64,000 nucleotides of DNA from Desulfosporosinus nitroreducens (GCF_023897015.1 NZ_JAMHFY010000017.1:1-64000), one strand, 5' to 3'. Positions 1-8,255 are shown, counted from the first letter of the stretch. Program-made: numbers and translations. Notes: generated from the sequence alone by a model not told the origin.

Positions 1-6
1 AAAAGT

Positions 7-62
7 TGTATGCTTTGTGGCAGAAACCTGTATGCTTTCATTGACGTAAATGTGTATGCTTT
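7..62. repeat. Three direct repeats of TGTATGCTTT
   Basis: The 10-mer TGTATGCTTT occurs at 7-16, 29-38 and 53-62, about 22-24 bp apart. Regularly spaced short repeats of this kind are known at the ends of IS21-like and Tn7-like elements, so this may be the terminus of an element lying left of the window; that is inference. The rest of 63-340 holds no gene I can support, only AT-rich DNA with an imperfect inverted repeat at about 153-196 (arms related to CATTCAACT/AGTTGAATG). Confidence 0.45.
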
Positions 63-340
63 AGTTTACCATTCACAATCAGTTGATAGATTCAACATAG
101 CAATTATTCGAAGTAAAAATATTATCGATAATTATATATATAAACGTTACAACATTCAACTGTGCCAATAAAGATTATTTTAGCGCATAGTTGAATGGAA
201 GACTAAAGTGGACTTGATAAATGCCAAAGGAATTGTTAAGTAAACAGAATTTCCTTACTTCAAAATGTGAAACGGCAGGCTGAATAAATATACAACTAAA
301 AACCTAGTGCAAATGATGGTGGCCAAACTCTAGTGGTTTT

Positions 341-1249
341 CTATAATGGAACTACCCTGCCAATATGTATTTTATCTTTCATAATCGTTCCGTATTTGGT
401 GCCATCACTGCGCAGAATATTAAAATACTCTGTCTTATAACCGATCCCGTTCGTGGACTCCTGGCTTGACCAGTACCGTAGTCCCACAATCTTGCCATTA
501 ACTCTGACCCAATCAATCAACACGACTGTATGCCCCGTCTGGTTTTCTCTCGAAAAGTCGATAAAGTCACCGGGCCTTGCCTCTTCGAAATTAGTGAGTC
601 TTTTACCCAGTTGATACTTTTCCAAAGCGATAACCAGATTATTCTCTGTTTTTGGCCCAGCGACATACCATTTAAGGATGAAATCATAGAACTGCTCATA
701 GCTTAGATCTTTAATGGTGTCTCCAGCATACCCTTGTTGTTGATTCCATTCTTTCATGGCATTAAAAAAAACTTCAAAAGTTATACCCACGCAATGACTG
801 GCTCGGGTTCCATTGGGATGAGCTTTTAATAGCAACTTTTCCTGATAATAGAGGTTCGATGTCACACCATTATAGTTAGCGTAGTCATTGTTTAACAAAT
901 ACGGGTAGCTTCCCTTGTTATAAGTCTTGATTTGTGCCAAGACTAATTGGTTAAAAGGTAATGGACTCTCTTGCATAGTTGGTTTAGGCTGAACAATGAC
1001 TGGTTTCGCTATCGGTTCAATCACCTCAGTCGTTTCCTGTTCTGTTCCTTCGTTGGTATCAATGGATGCCTCAACCGATGTAACCTCGTCACTTAACTCA
1101 TTTTGATTCTTAACTAGGGCAGTTTCCTTTGATGTTGTTTCTGCCCCAAACATTCCAGTATAAACAACAATACCGCTTATCAATAAAGCGGTAACTATGA
1201 TGAAAACTAGAGAAATTTTCTTGTTGTAACCTAGATGTTTAGCTGTCAT
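341..1249 (-). CDS. Membrane-anchored NlpC/P60-like (papain-fold) putative cell-wall hydrolase
   Basis: 302 residues. There is one N-terminal membrane anchor (about residues 11-33), a Thr/Glu/Pro-rich linker (about 40-95) and a C-terminal domain. That domain has a Cys-His pair typical of NlpC/P60 or CHAP amidases: C153 in SHCVG at the start of a helix and H240 in GHTVVLIDW, after a PGDFIDF strand. Such enzymes cleave peptidoglycan peptides outside the membrane. The match rests on motif order and the outward-facing topology, not on a named family, so it may be a divergent amidase of unknown substrate. It is a single-gene unit; the ATG at 1249 follows a modest Shine-Dalgarno. Confidence 0.55.
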   Translation of the reverse strand: MTAKHLGYNKKISLVFIIVTALLISGIVVYTGMFGAETTSKETALVKNQNELSDEVTSVEASIDTNEGTEQETTEVIEPIAKPVIVQPKPTMQESPLPFNQLVLAQIKTYNKGSYPYLLNNDYANYNGVTSNLYYQEKLLLKAHPNGTRASHCVGITFEVFFNAMKEWNQQQGYAGDTIKDLSYEQFYDFILKWYVAGPKTENNLVIALEKYQLGKRLTNFEEARPGDFIDFSRENQTGHTVVLIDWVRVNGKIVGLRYWSSQESTNGIGYKTEYFNILRSDGTKYGTIMKDKIHIGRVVPL

Positions 1250-1357
1250 ATGTACTCCCTTGATTCATTATTAGATAGTTTGTTTACATAGTAGCACAAT
1301 AAACCAAGGAGGAATAAGCGTAAAATATTCCATTCTACCCTGTTTTCCGTAATCGTC

Positions 1358-2293
1358 TTAGGAATTTGAATGGTTAAGAAGTCGCATAACGATATATGCG
1401 ATCACACCGGAAACTAGAATAATAACAATATCGGCTGCGGAGAACGGAATTCCCTCTATAGGTTCAAAGAAAAAGCCGTTGCCATATTTGAAAAGCACCC
1501 CATCCATCAACACCAGCTCACCGATATACATGATGAGCGTTGTTACCGAGGCAGTCATAGCAGGTATAATCTTCGATAACAAGTTGCTTTTTCCATAAAA
1601 TATCGAGCCACAATAAATACCGGCAGTAATGCCGAACACGATGAAGAATACAGACATTAGTATCGCTGATAAGGTTGAAATATTGATGGTTCCGTTTCTG
1701 TAAAAAGCGGTAAAACAAGCGAGTATACAAAGACCGATAAAAAGCACAACAGAAACAGCTTGAGCAATCAGCGGACGCTTTTTACAGAAGTCCTGCTCTC
1801 TGAGCATTTTTGAAAAACCATTTATCACATTCAGTACAGCAAGTATGATGACAATAGCAATAAGGTAAAAGTGAATTTTGAAAGCAGGATTGTTCGCTGC
1901 ATAGATGGGTTCGCCGATGGAGCGGAGAACCTCCGGAGTAGTAATACACAAGCTTAATTGCCACGATTCAAGCGGCATTTCCACATATCCCTCAATCACT
2001 TTGATCTGTTCAAACCCGAATTCGGAAGCAAAGAATATTACAGTTCCTAAAAATGAAACGACAGGCAGAGTGTACCCTTCGAATAGCTTAAAGATTAGCG
2101 GCATGAGTGCGATAGACATAATTAACGCAATACAGATCGGTGTGTAGGGTATGATATATTTGGGATATTCAGTCACATCAATAGAACCATTTTGCAAATA
2201 GCTACTCAGCGTTACAAAACCCATGTATATCGGATAAACAGATGCTAAAATAACCGCAAGCAGCGACATTAAATAGAAGTTTTTATATTTCAT
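1358..2293 (-). CDS. Polytopic membrane protein of unknown function, downstream of a BlaI-type repressor
   Basis: 311 residues with about eight hydrophobic segments (for example about 8-30, 45-68, 78-95, 142-160, 175-195, 208-230, 245-265 and 283-305) and short loops. I do not recognise the family. The ATG overlaps the stop of the preceding 53-codon frame by four bases (ATGA), which suggests translational coupling. It sits downstream of a BlaI-family repressor, where a BlaR1 sensor or a resistance gene is usually found. A role in response to cell-envelope stress is therefore possible but only inferred. Confidence 0.5.
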   Translation of the reverse strand: MKYKNFYLMSLLAVILASVYPIYMGFVTLSSYLQNGSIDVTEYPKYIIPYTPICIALIMSIALMPLIFKLFEGYTLPVVSFLGTVIFFASEFGFEQIKVIEGYVEMPLESWQLSLCITTPEVLRSIGEPIYAANNPAFKIHFYLIAIVIILAVLNVINGFSKMLREQDFCKKRPLIAQAVSVVLFIGLCILACFTAFYRNGTINISTLSAILMSVFFIVFGITAGIYCGSIFYGKSNLLSKIIPAMTASVTTLIMYIGELVLMDGVLFKYGNGFFFEPIEGIPFSAADIVIILVSGVIAYIVMRLLNHSNS

Positions 2294-2451
2294 AATGCAA
2301 CCCTTTCATCGTATAGTTTTAACCATTCTTTTACCAAAGTCGATGTTTTAGCGTAGCCATTCCGATAGTTGCTTTGTCCCACGGGGATGTTTTTACTGTC
2401 TTCACAGATTGCTTTTAAGTACTCAAAACAGCACTTCCTAAACCGTCGCAT
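2290..2451 (-). CDS. Short 53-residue ORF between the BlaI-like gene and the membrane protein; possible gene remnant
   Basis: The frame starts at an ATG (2451) and stops at TGA overlapping the next start. The product begins MRRFRKCCFEYL and ends KEWLKLYDERVAL, is mixed in charge and has no membrane segment. No Shine-Dalgarno lies before the ATG. A second reading frame just upstream starts MVIAVIIITNATV directly after the blaI stop, like the first strand of a membrane protein. Together they may be the ends of a deleted gene, for example a blaR1-like sensor lost between blaI and the membrane protein. Low certainty. Confidence 0.3.
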   Translation of the reverse strand: MRRFRKCCFEYLKAICEDSKNIPVGQSNYRNGYAKTSTLVKEWLKLYDERVAL

Positions 2452-2481
2452 TCGTGATGATGATTACGGCAATTACCATTA

Positions 2482-2832
2482 CTAATGCAGCAAAGCAAAG
2501 TGACGATAAAACTCATCATCAGAAATATCATTTTCAATGAATGAGGCGAAAAAGGCCTTTTTTGAGCCGTTATAAAGCTTGTCGATAAGGCTTTTGGTTT
2601 CAGCCTTCCGTACATCTTCTTTTTTGACAAGTGAAGTGCAGATAAAGTTCGGTTCAGTCCGTTCAATGGCATTTTTTTCGATAAGTTTTTTGATAATCGT
2701 ATAAGTTCTATTCTTATTCCATCCGATTGTTTCGGCAGCGATAAGGGTAATTTCCTTTGCCAATACAGGCTCCTTATCCCACACAATGTCCCTAATTTTA
2801 AGTTCACTGTCAAAAAATTTTATTGTTTCCAA
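2482..2832 (-). CDS. BlaI/MecI/CopY-family transcriptional repressor
   Basis: 116 residues. The N-terminal winged helix (about 5-75) contains the segment LAKEITLIAAETIGWNKN followed by RTYTIIKKLIEKNAIER, matching the recognition helix and wing of BlaI. The C-terminal part (about 80-116), with DKLYNGSKKAFFASFIE, is the dimerisation region. The start is a TTG at 2832, spaced six bases from GGGGGTG. BlaI proteins repress envelope-stress or beta-lactam response genes until a BlaR1 protease cleaves them; no intact blaR1 is adjacent here. A 63-bp dyad directly upstream is the likely operator. Confidence 0.8.
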   Translation of the reverse strand: METIKFFDSELKIRDIVWDKEPVLAKEITLIAAETIGWNKNRTYTIIKKLIEKNAIERTEPNFICTSLVKKEDVRKAETKSLIDKLYNGSKKAFFASFIENDISDDEFYRHFALLH

Positions 2833-2834
2833 AA

Positions 2835-2897
2835 TTACACCCCCAGACTATTGGAGTAGTATAATTTATATACTACTCTAATAGTCTGGGGGTGTAA
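2835..2897. promoter_or_regulatory. 63-bp near-perfect dyad before the BlaI-type gene (operator and/or RNA hairpin)
   Basis: Arms 2835-2863 and 2869-2897 are 29 bp each with one mismatch (a G:T pair at 2853/2879) around a five-base centre. The inner part AGTAGTATA...TATACTACT fits the dyads bound by BlaI-family repressors. The outer arm nearest the gene carries GGGGGTG, the Shine-Dalgarno of the TTG start at 2832. A transcript starting beyond 2897 would therefore fold its ribosome site into a long stem. It could be operator, RNA switch or both. Confidence 0.6.
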
Positions 2898-3125
2898 AGA
2901 GTATTTATCTGTCATAATAATCATAATATCGCAATCATAAGGTCTATATGCTCTCTATCTAGTACCACCAATGTTTCATAATCCATCATGACTATCTCCA
3001 GTGAGGTAGTTTTTCTGTGTATATAATACTGTGTGACGGAGCAACTATAAAACAAAGAATTACTATGCTAATTCTTATAGGGCTGGAACTCCGAGCACCT
3101 GGGTTGCCAGAGAGGGAGTGATCTC

Positions 3126-3174
3126 AAATTATAACAAAGCTTTCCATCGGAGATGGAAAGCTTTGTTATAATTT
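3126..3174. terminator. 23-bp perfect hairpin, probable bidirectional terminator
   Basis: Arms 3126-3148 and 3152-3174 pair perfectly across a three-base loop; the stem ends in A/T tracts on both sides, so it could terminate on either strand. It isolates dinB from upstream DNA. In the rest of 2898-3220 I see no gene, only AT-rich DNA and a short GC-richer patch near 3080-3120. Confidence 0.6.
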
Positions 3175-3220
3175 TCCTAATCAATTCCCTTTACTACGAA
3201 CCTAAGTTTTAGTAAAATGA

Positions 3221-3232
3221 GAACATATGTTC
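3221..3232. promoter_or_regulatory. LexA (SOS) operator of dinB
   Basis: GAACATATGTTC is a perfect palindrome matching the Gram-positive LexA box GAAC-N4-GTTC. It lies 18 bp before the ATG of the Y-family polymerase. The site itself contains an in-frame ATG (3227), which is one reason to reject that ATG as the start codon. Confidence 0.85.
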
Positions 3233-3250
3233 CCGAGGAAGGTGGAGACA

Positions 3251-4504
3251 ATGGGTAACAGAATTATCTTTCATATAGATGTGAATTCAGCTTATCTTTC
3301 CTGGGAGGCTGTTCACAGAATTCAACATGGAGAAACCCTCGACTTGAGGACTGTCCCATCTGTTGTAGGGGGGAATCCTGAAACACGTCATGGAATTGTT
3401 TTGACCAAATCGATTCCAGCAAAAAAATATAATATACAGACAGGTGAAACAATCTACACTGCCAAGGCGAAGTGTCCTGAGTTGATTATAGTACCACCTA
3501 ATTATGGCTTATACATGCAATGCAGTCGTGCTTTTGGTGATATTCTTCGAGAATATTCGCCTCTGGTTGAACAGTATTCTATAGATGAGTATTTTTTAGA
3601 TTTCACAAATATGGGAAGGATCTATTATGACCCCGTTGAAGCAGCTTATAAAATCAAAAAACGTATCAAAGAGGAACTTGGGTTTACCGTAAATATCGGG
3701 ATCTCTTCCAATAAAATCTTAGCCAAGATGGCTAGTGAGCTTAAAAAACCAGATAAAGTACATACTATTTTCCCACATGAGATTGCGGATAAAATGTGGT
3801 GTCTTCCCATTGATGAACTGTTCATGGTTGGGAGAGCGACTGCGAAAAAGTTGCGGAGTAGATCCATTAATACTATTGGAGATTTAGCACAAGCAGATCT
3901 AAAGATGATTAAGCTTTTTTTAAAGAGCCATGGGGTCTTAGTATGGAACTATGCAAACGGAAACGATATATCGCCCGTTAGAGAAAATCGCAGAACAATG
4001 ATAAAAGGAATCGGCAACTCAACGACAATTCCTTTTGATGTGGAAGAAGCGACAACTGCCCATTTAGTGTTGCTTTCTCTGACTGAAACTGTTGCAGCAA
4101 GATTACGTCAAGCAGAATACTGCACACGTTTAGTGTCAGTTTCCATAAAGACGAATGAATTCTATTCTTGCTCTCACCAACGAAAGATTGCCTCCGCCAT
4201 AGATTGCACAAATGCTATTCACGAGGTAGCTTGCGAACTCTTTGACGAATTGTGGAAAGGAGAGCCGATTCGGCATCTTGGAGTACGTGTTTCTGAACTA
4301 TCCAGAAATGATTTTATGCAACTTTCTCTTTTCGAGAGAGATTACGAAAAACAAAGGGCAGTTGATCGTACGGTCGATTCAATTCGAGAACGGTTTGGAC
4401 CGGATGCAGTTTTTCGTTCATCGTTTCTGAATAGTGGAGTACGATTCCGGTCTGGAGGAACTGTTGATGATGAAGAATACCCCATGATGTCTTCAGTGTT
4501 ATAG
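3251..4504 (+). CDS. dinB: Y-family DNA polymerase (DinB/UmuC type), SOS-induced
   Basis: 417 residues from the ATG at 3251, chosen because GGAAGGTGG lies seven bases upstream and the earlier ATG is inside the LexA box. It performs error-prone translesion synthesis. Visible motifs: the palm motif HIDVNSAYLSWE (catalytic D10), the SIDEYFLDF motif (about 110-118, catalytic Asp-Glu), a helix-hairpin-helix region (about 175-225) and a C-terminal little-finger domain. QLSLFE at about residue 357 is a clear beta-clamp binding motif. The short linker and Val-Gly-Gly-Asn segment resemble the Firmicute UvrX/YqjW branch, so the exact paralogue name is uncertain. It appears monocistronic. Confidence 0.9.
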   Translation: MGNRIIFHIDVNSAYLSWEAVHRIQHGETLDLRTVPSVVGGNPETRHGIVLTKSIPAKKYNIQTGETIYTAKAKCPELIIVPPNYGLYMQCSRAFGDILREYSPLVEQYSIDEYFLDFTNMGRIYYDPVEAAYKIKKRIKEELGFTVNIGISSNKILAKMASELKKPDKVHTIFPHEIADKMWCLPIDELFMVGRATAKKLRSRSINTIGDLAQADLKMIKLFLKSHGVLVWNYANGNDISPVRENRRTMIKGIGNSTTIPFDVEEATTAHLVLLSLTETVAARLRQAEYCTRLVSVSIKTNEFYSCSHQRKIASAIDCTNAIHEVACELFDELWKGEPIRHLGVRVSELSRNDFMQLSLFERDYEKQRAVDRTVDSIRERFGPDAVFRSSFLNSGVRFRSGGTVDDEEYPMMSSVL

Positions 4505-4618
4505 TGTATTGTAAGTTTAATTGGAAACACATGTTATTGAACAAGCCGGACAAAAAAAGGTTATACTTCTTGATGACGAAATGAGAATCGTAAAACCGGT
4601 TTAAACTTTGCAAATTTA

Positions 4619-4650
4619 AAAGGAGGTAGGCTGAAAGACCTTCCTCCTTT
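4619..4650. terminator. Terminator between convergent dinB and the Cys-rich gene
   Basis: AAAGGAGG (4619-4626) pairs with CCTCCTTT (4643-4650), extended by AGG/CCT inside, with A and T tracts on both flanks. It can serve both converging genes. Confidence 0.6.
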
Positions 4651-4659
4651 ACTTTAGTG

Positions 4660-5022
4660 TTATTTAGCAGCCAAAGCTTTACTAGCCATCTTACGACATT
4701 CATCTGCGCACTTTCGGCACATGTCAGCACATTTTTGGCAGTGAGTATCCTTGAACATAGCGCATTCAGTGGCACAAGTATCACAGATTGTTGCGCAAAG
4801 ATTACATAGTTGCTGAGCAAATTCGCTACTTCTAGACATATACTGTGATGCCATGGAACAGATATCTGCACAATCACGAAGTACCTGAATGCAGTGCGTT
4901 CTTGCTTGTACATCTGGTTCATTTAAGCAGGCAGTATAGCATTCTTGGCAAGCTTCCATACAGGCGTTGCAAGCGTCAATACAAGCTTGCATCTCTGCTG
5001 TCGCATTGGTAACAATAGGCAT
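4660..5022 (-). CDS. Four-helix-bundle copper-binding (Csp/DUF326-like) cysteine-rich protein
   Basis: 120 residues with 19 cysteines, mostly as CxxxC, CxxC and CxxxCxxC along amphipathic helices, for example ACIDACNACMEACQEC and HCQKCADMCRKCADEC. This is the signature of the Csp copper-storage / DUF326 family, in which Cys thiolates lining a four-helix bundle bind many Cu(I) ions. No signal peptide is seen, so it is probably cytosolic (Csp3-like). GGAGGG lies nine bases before the ATG. Alternatives would be other ferredoxin-like proteins, but the heptad-like Cys spacing argues against that. Confidence 0.85.
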   Translation of the reverse strand: MPIVTNATAEMQACIDACNACMEACQECYTACLNEPDVQARTHCIQVLRDCADICSMASQYMSRSSEFAQQLCNLCATICDTCATECAMFKDTHCQKCADMCRKCADECRKMASKALAAK

Positions 5023-5039
5023 ATGAACTTCCCTCCAAT

Positions 5040-5590
5040 TCTAAATTTCCTTACTAGTATCTTGTTTACGGCAATTTTTATTCTTTAATTCACGAGGGAG
5101 GTAATTTAAGTGGTTTTATGCGAATTTTTCATATTATATGCAGCAAGAAAAATCCCAGGGGACAGTCAATGAGTAAAAGGAAATAGGCAAGACCAATTCC
5201 GCTAAACATCATTACCAGTGGGTTTGAATTGACAGCAGCCAAACGAAAGTGTAATTTTTTGATCAGCAGGAAAGAGTACCTAAAATGTCGAAACAATATG
5301 TTATGAGCTGAACGGGGTTTTCATCCGCACAGGATATCGGCAGATGGATGATATACCTAACATACGATTTGAGTGGAATACAAGCCCAACAGTTTAAAAT
5401 TAACATTGAGATGTACAAGCGAATATGATAATCTTTCTAAGGATGAGAGCGAGTTGAAGCATTTATACCATTGTCAAAGCTAAAACCAACATTATTTAGA
5501 GTCTGTGGTAGCAAAAACGAAGATTATTGAGTCGGAGGCAGTGAAATTTGGGGCAAATGAAAGCGAAGGTCCAGATATAAAAGAAGGAAA
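5040..5590. other. 550-bp intergenic region between divergent genes, no clear gene
   Basis: No confident gene. A 20-codon frame with a good ribosome site (GGGAGGT before GTG 5110, stop 5172; product ending ARKIPGDSQ) might be a leader or nothing. A 36-codon open stretch around 5284-5395 (reading ELNGVFIRTGYRQMDD) looks like decayed coding DNA with no start. The DNA must also contain the promoters for the genes on either side; I cannot place them reliably. Confidence 0.3.
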
Positions 5591-5601
5591 GGTTGGAAGA
5601 G

Positions 5602-7284
5602 ATGGATTTAACCATTGTACTATTTAGTTTTTTCGGAGGACTGGGACTTTTCCTTTTTGGTATTAAGTCAATGTCAGAAGGCTTACAAGCCGTAGCCGGA
5701 GATCGGTTAAGGGTTATCCTGGAAAAAGGGACTAAAACGCCTCTTCGTGGTGTTTTTACGGGCGCAATTGTCACTGCTTTGATCCAAAGCAGTAGCGGTA
5801 CAACTGTCCTAGCAATCGGACTCGTTAATGCAGGATTGTTGACACTTAGACAATCCATCGGAATTATTATGGGTGCTAATATCGGAACGACGCTTACGGC
5901 TTACCTCATTGGTTTTAAACTTGAACACTATGCCTTACCGATCATTGCACTTGGGGTTTTCCTTCTGTTCTTCTTTAAAACAAAGCGAATAAACTATCTT
6001 GGACAAATACTTCTAGGATTTGGTCTTCTCTTTTATGGAATGGACATTATGGGCGATGGTTTAAATCCCCTGCGAAGTTCCCCCTTCTTTATTGGTTTGA
6101 TGACCGATGTCGAAAATAATCCTCTGCTTGGGGTACTTGTCGGAACGATCTTCACTCTTGTTGTTCAGAGTAGTAGTGCAACCATTGGTGTCTTGCAGGA
6201 GCTTGCGAATCAAGGAGTTATTACTTACTCTCAAGCAGTACCCATTCTATTTGGAGATAATATTGGGACGACCATCACGGCAATCCTGGCTGGAATTGGA
6301 GCTTCGGTCATGGCCAGAAGAGCAGCCGCAACTCATTTAATCTTTAATTTAATCGGTACAGCCATCTTTTTACCGCTCTTCCTAGTGGGTATTTTCCCCA
6401 AACTTGTCATTTTATTAACCAACTATATATATATCCTGATTCCTGGGTTTGAAGGAACTTGGGATACACTGGGAATAAAACTTCAAATTGCTCAAACTCA
6501 TGGTGTCTTCAATCTTTTAAATACGGTTATTCAATTGCCTTTTATCGGACTTCTAGCGATATTTGTTAATAAACTTGTTCCCGGCAAAGAGGAAGAAGAA
6601 GTAGTCATCATCAATGCAAATCCTAAATATTTAGAACCTCGTTTATTTGGTAACCCTTCTATGGCTCTAGCCAATGCTAGCCGTGAGGCCTTGCGGATGG
6701 GCAGGATGGCGGGTGAAGCATATGAGAATTCAAAAGACTACTTTTTTGAGCATAACCCACACAATAAACACTTAACAGGTCAATTTGAAGCTGGGATCGA
6801 TAAGCTTGAAAACGAGATCACAGACTACGTTTTAAACATTACATCCGGTAAAATGCTCACATCTGAGCAATCGAACCAGAGTTATCGGATTCTCCAAGTG
6901 ATTGGTGACATAGAACGAGTAGGGGACCACGCCACTAATCTTGTGGAACTTGCTGATTATGCTATCGAATCAAAAGTTAAATTCTCAGAAGAAGCCAATA
7001 GTGATCTTATGAATATGTTTGAGAAAGTCCAAGAGATTTTCAGGATGTCCTTAGAAGTATTAAAAACTGATGATATTGCTTTATCTGAAAAAGTACTCAA
7101 ATATGATGATATTATTGACGATTTAGAAATCAGTTTGCGTAAGGGGCATATAGAACGTCTCAGTCAAGGGACTTGTAATGGAAGTTACGGTGCCACCTTC
7201 CTCAATATCATTAGTAATCTAGAACGTATTGGCGATCACTCTGTAAATATTGCAAAGTACACTCTTTTACACAGGAAAAACTAA
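5602..7284 (+). CDS. Na+/phosphate cotransporter with C-terminal PhoU domain (NptA/Pi-transporter family)
   Basis: 560 residues from ATG 5602 (a TTG at 5593 is the alternative). It imports inorganic phosphate coupled to sodium. Two inverted Na/Pi repeats are marked by QSSSGTT (about 60-66) and QSSSATIG (about 190-197), the paired QSSS motif of SLC34/NptA transporters, within about nine membrane segments up to residue 330. The cytosolic C-terminus (about 350-560) is a helical PhoU-like domain with two repeats ending in DIERVGDHATNLVE and NLERIGDHSVNIA, the PhoU metal-binding motif. It is monocistronic and followed by a strong terminator. Confidence 0.9.
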   Translation: MDLTIVLFSFFGGLGLFLFGIKSMSEGLQAVAGDRLRVILEKGTKTPLRGVFTGAIVTALIQSSSGTTVLAIGLVNAGLLTLRQSIGIIMGANIGTTLTAYLIGFKLEHYALPIIALGVFLLFFFKTKRINYLGQILLGFGLLFYGMDIMGDGLNPLRSSPFFIGLMTDVENNPLLGVLVGTIFTLVVQSSSATIGVLQELANQGVITYSQAVPILFGDNIGTTITAILAGIGASVMARRAAATHLIFNLIGTAIFLPLFLVGIFPKLVILLTNYIYILIPGFEGTWDTLGIKLQIAQTHGVFNLLNTVIQLPFIGLLAIFVNKLVPGKEEEEVVIINANPKYLEPRLFGNPSMALANASREALRMGRMAGEAYENSKDYFFEHNPHNKHLTGQFEAGIDKLENEITDYVLNITSGKMLTSEQSNQSYRILQVIGDIERVGDHATNLVELADYAIESKVKFSEEANSDLMNMFEKVQEIFRMSLEVLKTDDIALSEKVLKYDDIIDDLEISLRKGHIERLSQGTCNGSYGATFLNIISNLERIGDHSVNIAKYTLLHRKN

Positions 7285-7387
7285 AATATTTCACTACTAA
7301 AGGGTTGCTACCCCAAATTTAATTGAACCAAAAAGGGGACGTATCGAAACTGAACTGAGATATAAATCCCTGACCCACCACAAAAGG

Positions 7388-7432
7388 ACCCTCCCATGGT
7401 AGAACAAGTCTACTTAGGGAGGGTGTTTTTTT
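7388..7432 (+). terminator. Rho-independent terminator of the Na/Pi transporter gene
   Basis: ACCCTCCC (7388-7395) pairs with GGGAGGGT (7417-7424), extended by TGGTAGA/TCTACT inside, followed by seven T residues. The wider stretch 7285-7615 has no gene I can support. Confidence 0.8.
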
Positions 7433-7615
7433 GTGAAACAAAACATTGATACATAGGAAACATCATTCAATCGATTGATGTTTGGACCAACTCCTCTACA
7501 TAATAAACTACAAATAGAGATAATATGTTGAAGTGAATGGCATTGAGATGTAGTCTTGGGTTCATTGAAAAATAAGAGTCATGGGCCAAGTTACCGCAAA
7601 AGGAGGTATTGGATA

Positions 7616-8025
7616 ATGTTCAAGGGCGGGAAAATAGTTGCGGGGCTTATTATCGTTGTGGCTTTACTGAGCATACCTTTCTTCTATAATTTGGGAAATC
7701 CAACAAGGCGCCTTTAATAAATTTGGATACTCCAGCGATCAGGCAACTAGAGGTTAAGGAGTGTATCGAGTCAACGGAATTCATGAAAGCTAATCACATG
7801 AAACTTCTATACCAATGGAGAGATGAAGGTGTGCGTGAGGGCAAAACGGAGTATGTAAATAGTAAAGGGAAAGCATACAGTCTTAGTTTTCAAACTTGCT
7901 TGAACTGTCATTATAATTCGGGAGTAAAAACGTCTGATCAATTCTGTGTTTCGTGCCATAACTACGCTGCTGTAAAGCCGAATTGTTGGGATTGTCACTT
8001 GCTACCAGACCCTCATCCCGATTGA
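7616..8025 (+). pseudogene. dsrJ: Frameshifted orphan dsrJ: triheme cytochrome c of the DsrMKJOP complex
   Basis: Frame 1 starts at ATG 7616 behind AAAGGAGG and gives MFKGGKIVAGLIIVVALL, the DsrJ membrane anchor, then stops at 7715. The rest of the protein continues in another frame from about 7705 (KAPLINLDTPAIRQLE) to 8025. One missing base between 7699 and 7708 explains the break. The second part carries three haem motifs CLNCH, CVSCH and CWDCH and the WRDEGVREG segment typical of DsrJ. DsrJ is part of the DsrMKJOP membrane complex linked to dissimilatory sulfite reductase, but no dsrM, K, O or P is adjacent. It is either a decayed extra copy or a sequencing indel. Confidence 0.75.
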
Positions 8026-8042
8026 ACTGTAGAAAAGGTGGA

Positions 8043-8085
8043 CAGTGAACTCGTTCGACTAAAGCTTAACATCGAGACTTTGGTG
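8043..8085. repeat. Dispersed 43-bp repeat, copy 1
   Basis: The segment (CAGTGAAC..., then CTAAAGCTTAACATCGAGAC and TTTGGTG) is nearly identical to 17739-17782 downstream of gvpK, about 9.7 kb away and in an unrelated context. Both copies are followed by hairpins. The ACATCGAGACTTTGG core and following stem-loops recall right ends of IS200/IS605 (tnpB) elements, but no transposase is present here. The downstream stretch to 8227 holds small inverted repeats and no gene. Confidence 0.5.
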
Positions 8086-8227
8086 ACGTAAGTCTCCAGT
8101 GGAGATTATCGCCGAAAGCTCACGATCCGTAACGTATACAATTGCGCTGAGGATAGACTTATGCCGAAGGGGCATATCCACAGACGAATACATTCGCATC
8201 GTAGGATGGAGTTTAGTTATGGTGCCG

Positions 8228-8255
8228 AAAAATGGGGTCTTATTATCTAAGACCC
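8228..8255 (-). terminator. Terminator of the BMP ABC transporter operon
   Basis: On the minus strand GGGTCTTA (8255-8248) pairs with TAAGACCC (8242-8235) and is followed by a run of T. The stem overlaps the last codons of the final permease gene. Confidence 0.6.

Noticed and set aside
4314-4922. 202-codon minus-strand frame over the end of dinB and the Cys-rich gene
   Set aside because: It is antisense to dinB and runs in another frame across the Cys-rich gene and a terminator; no ribosome site and no domain.
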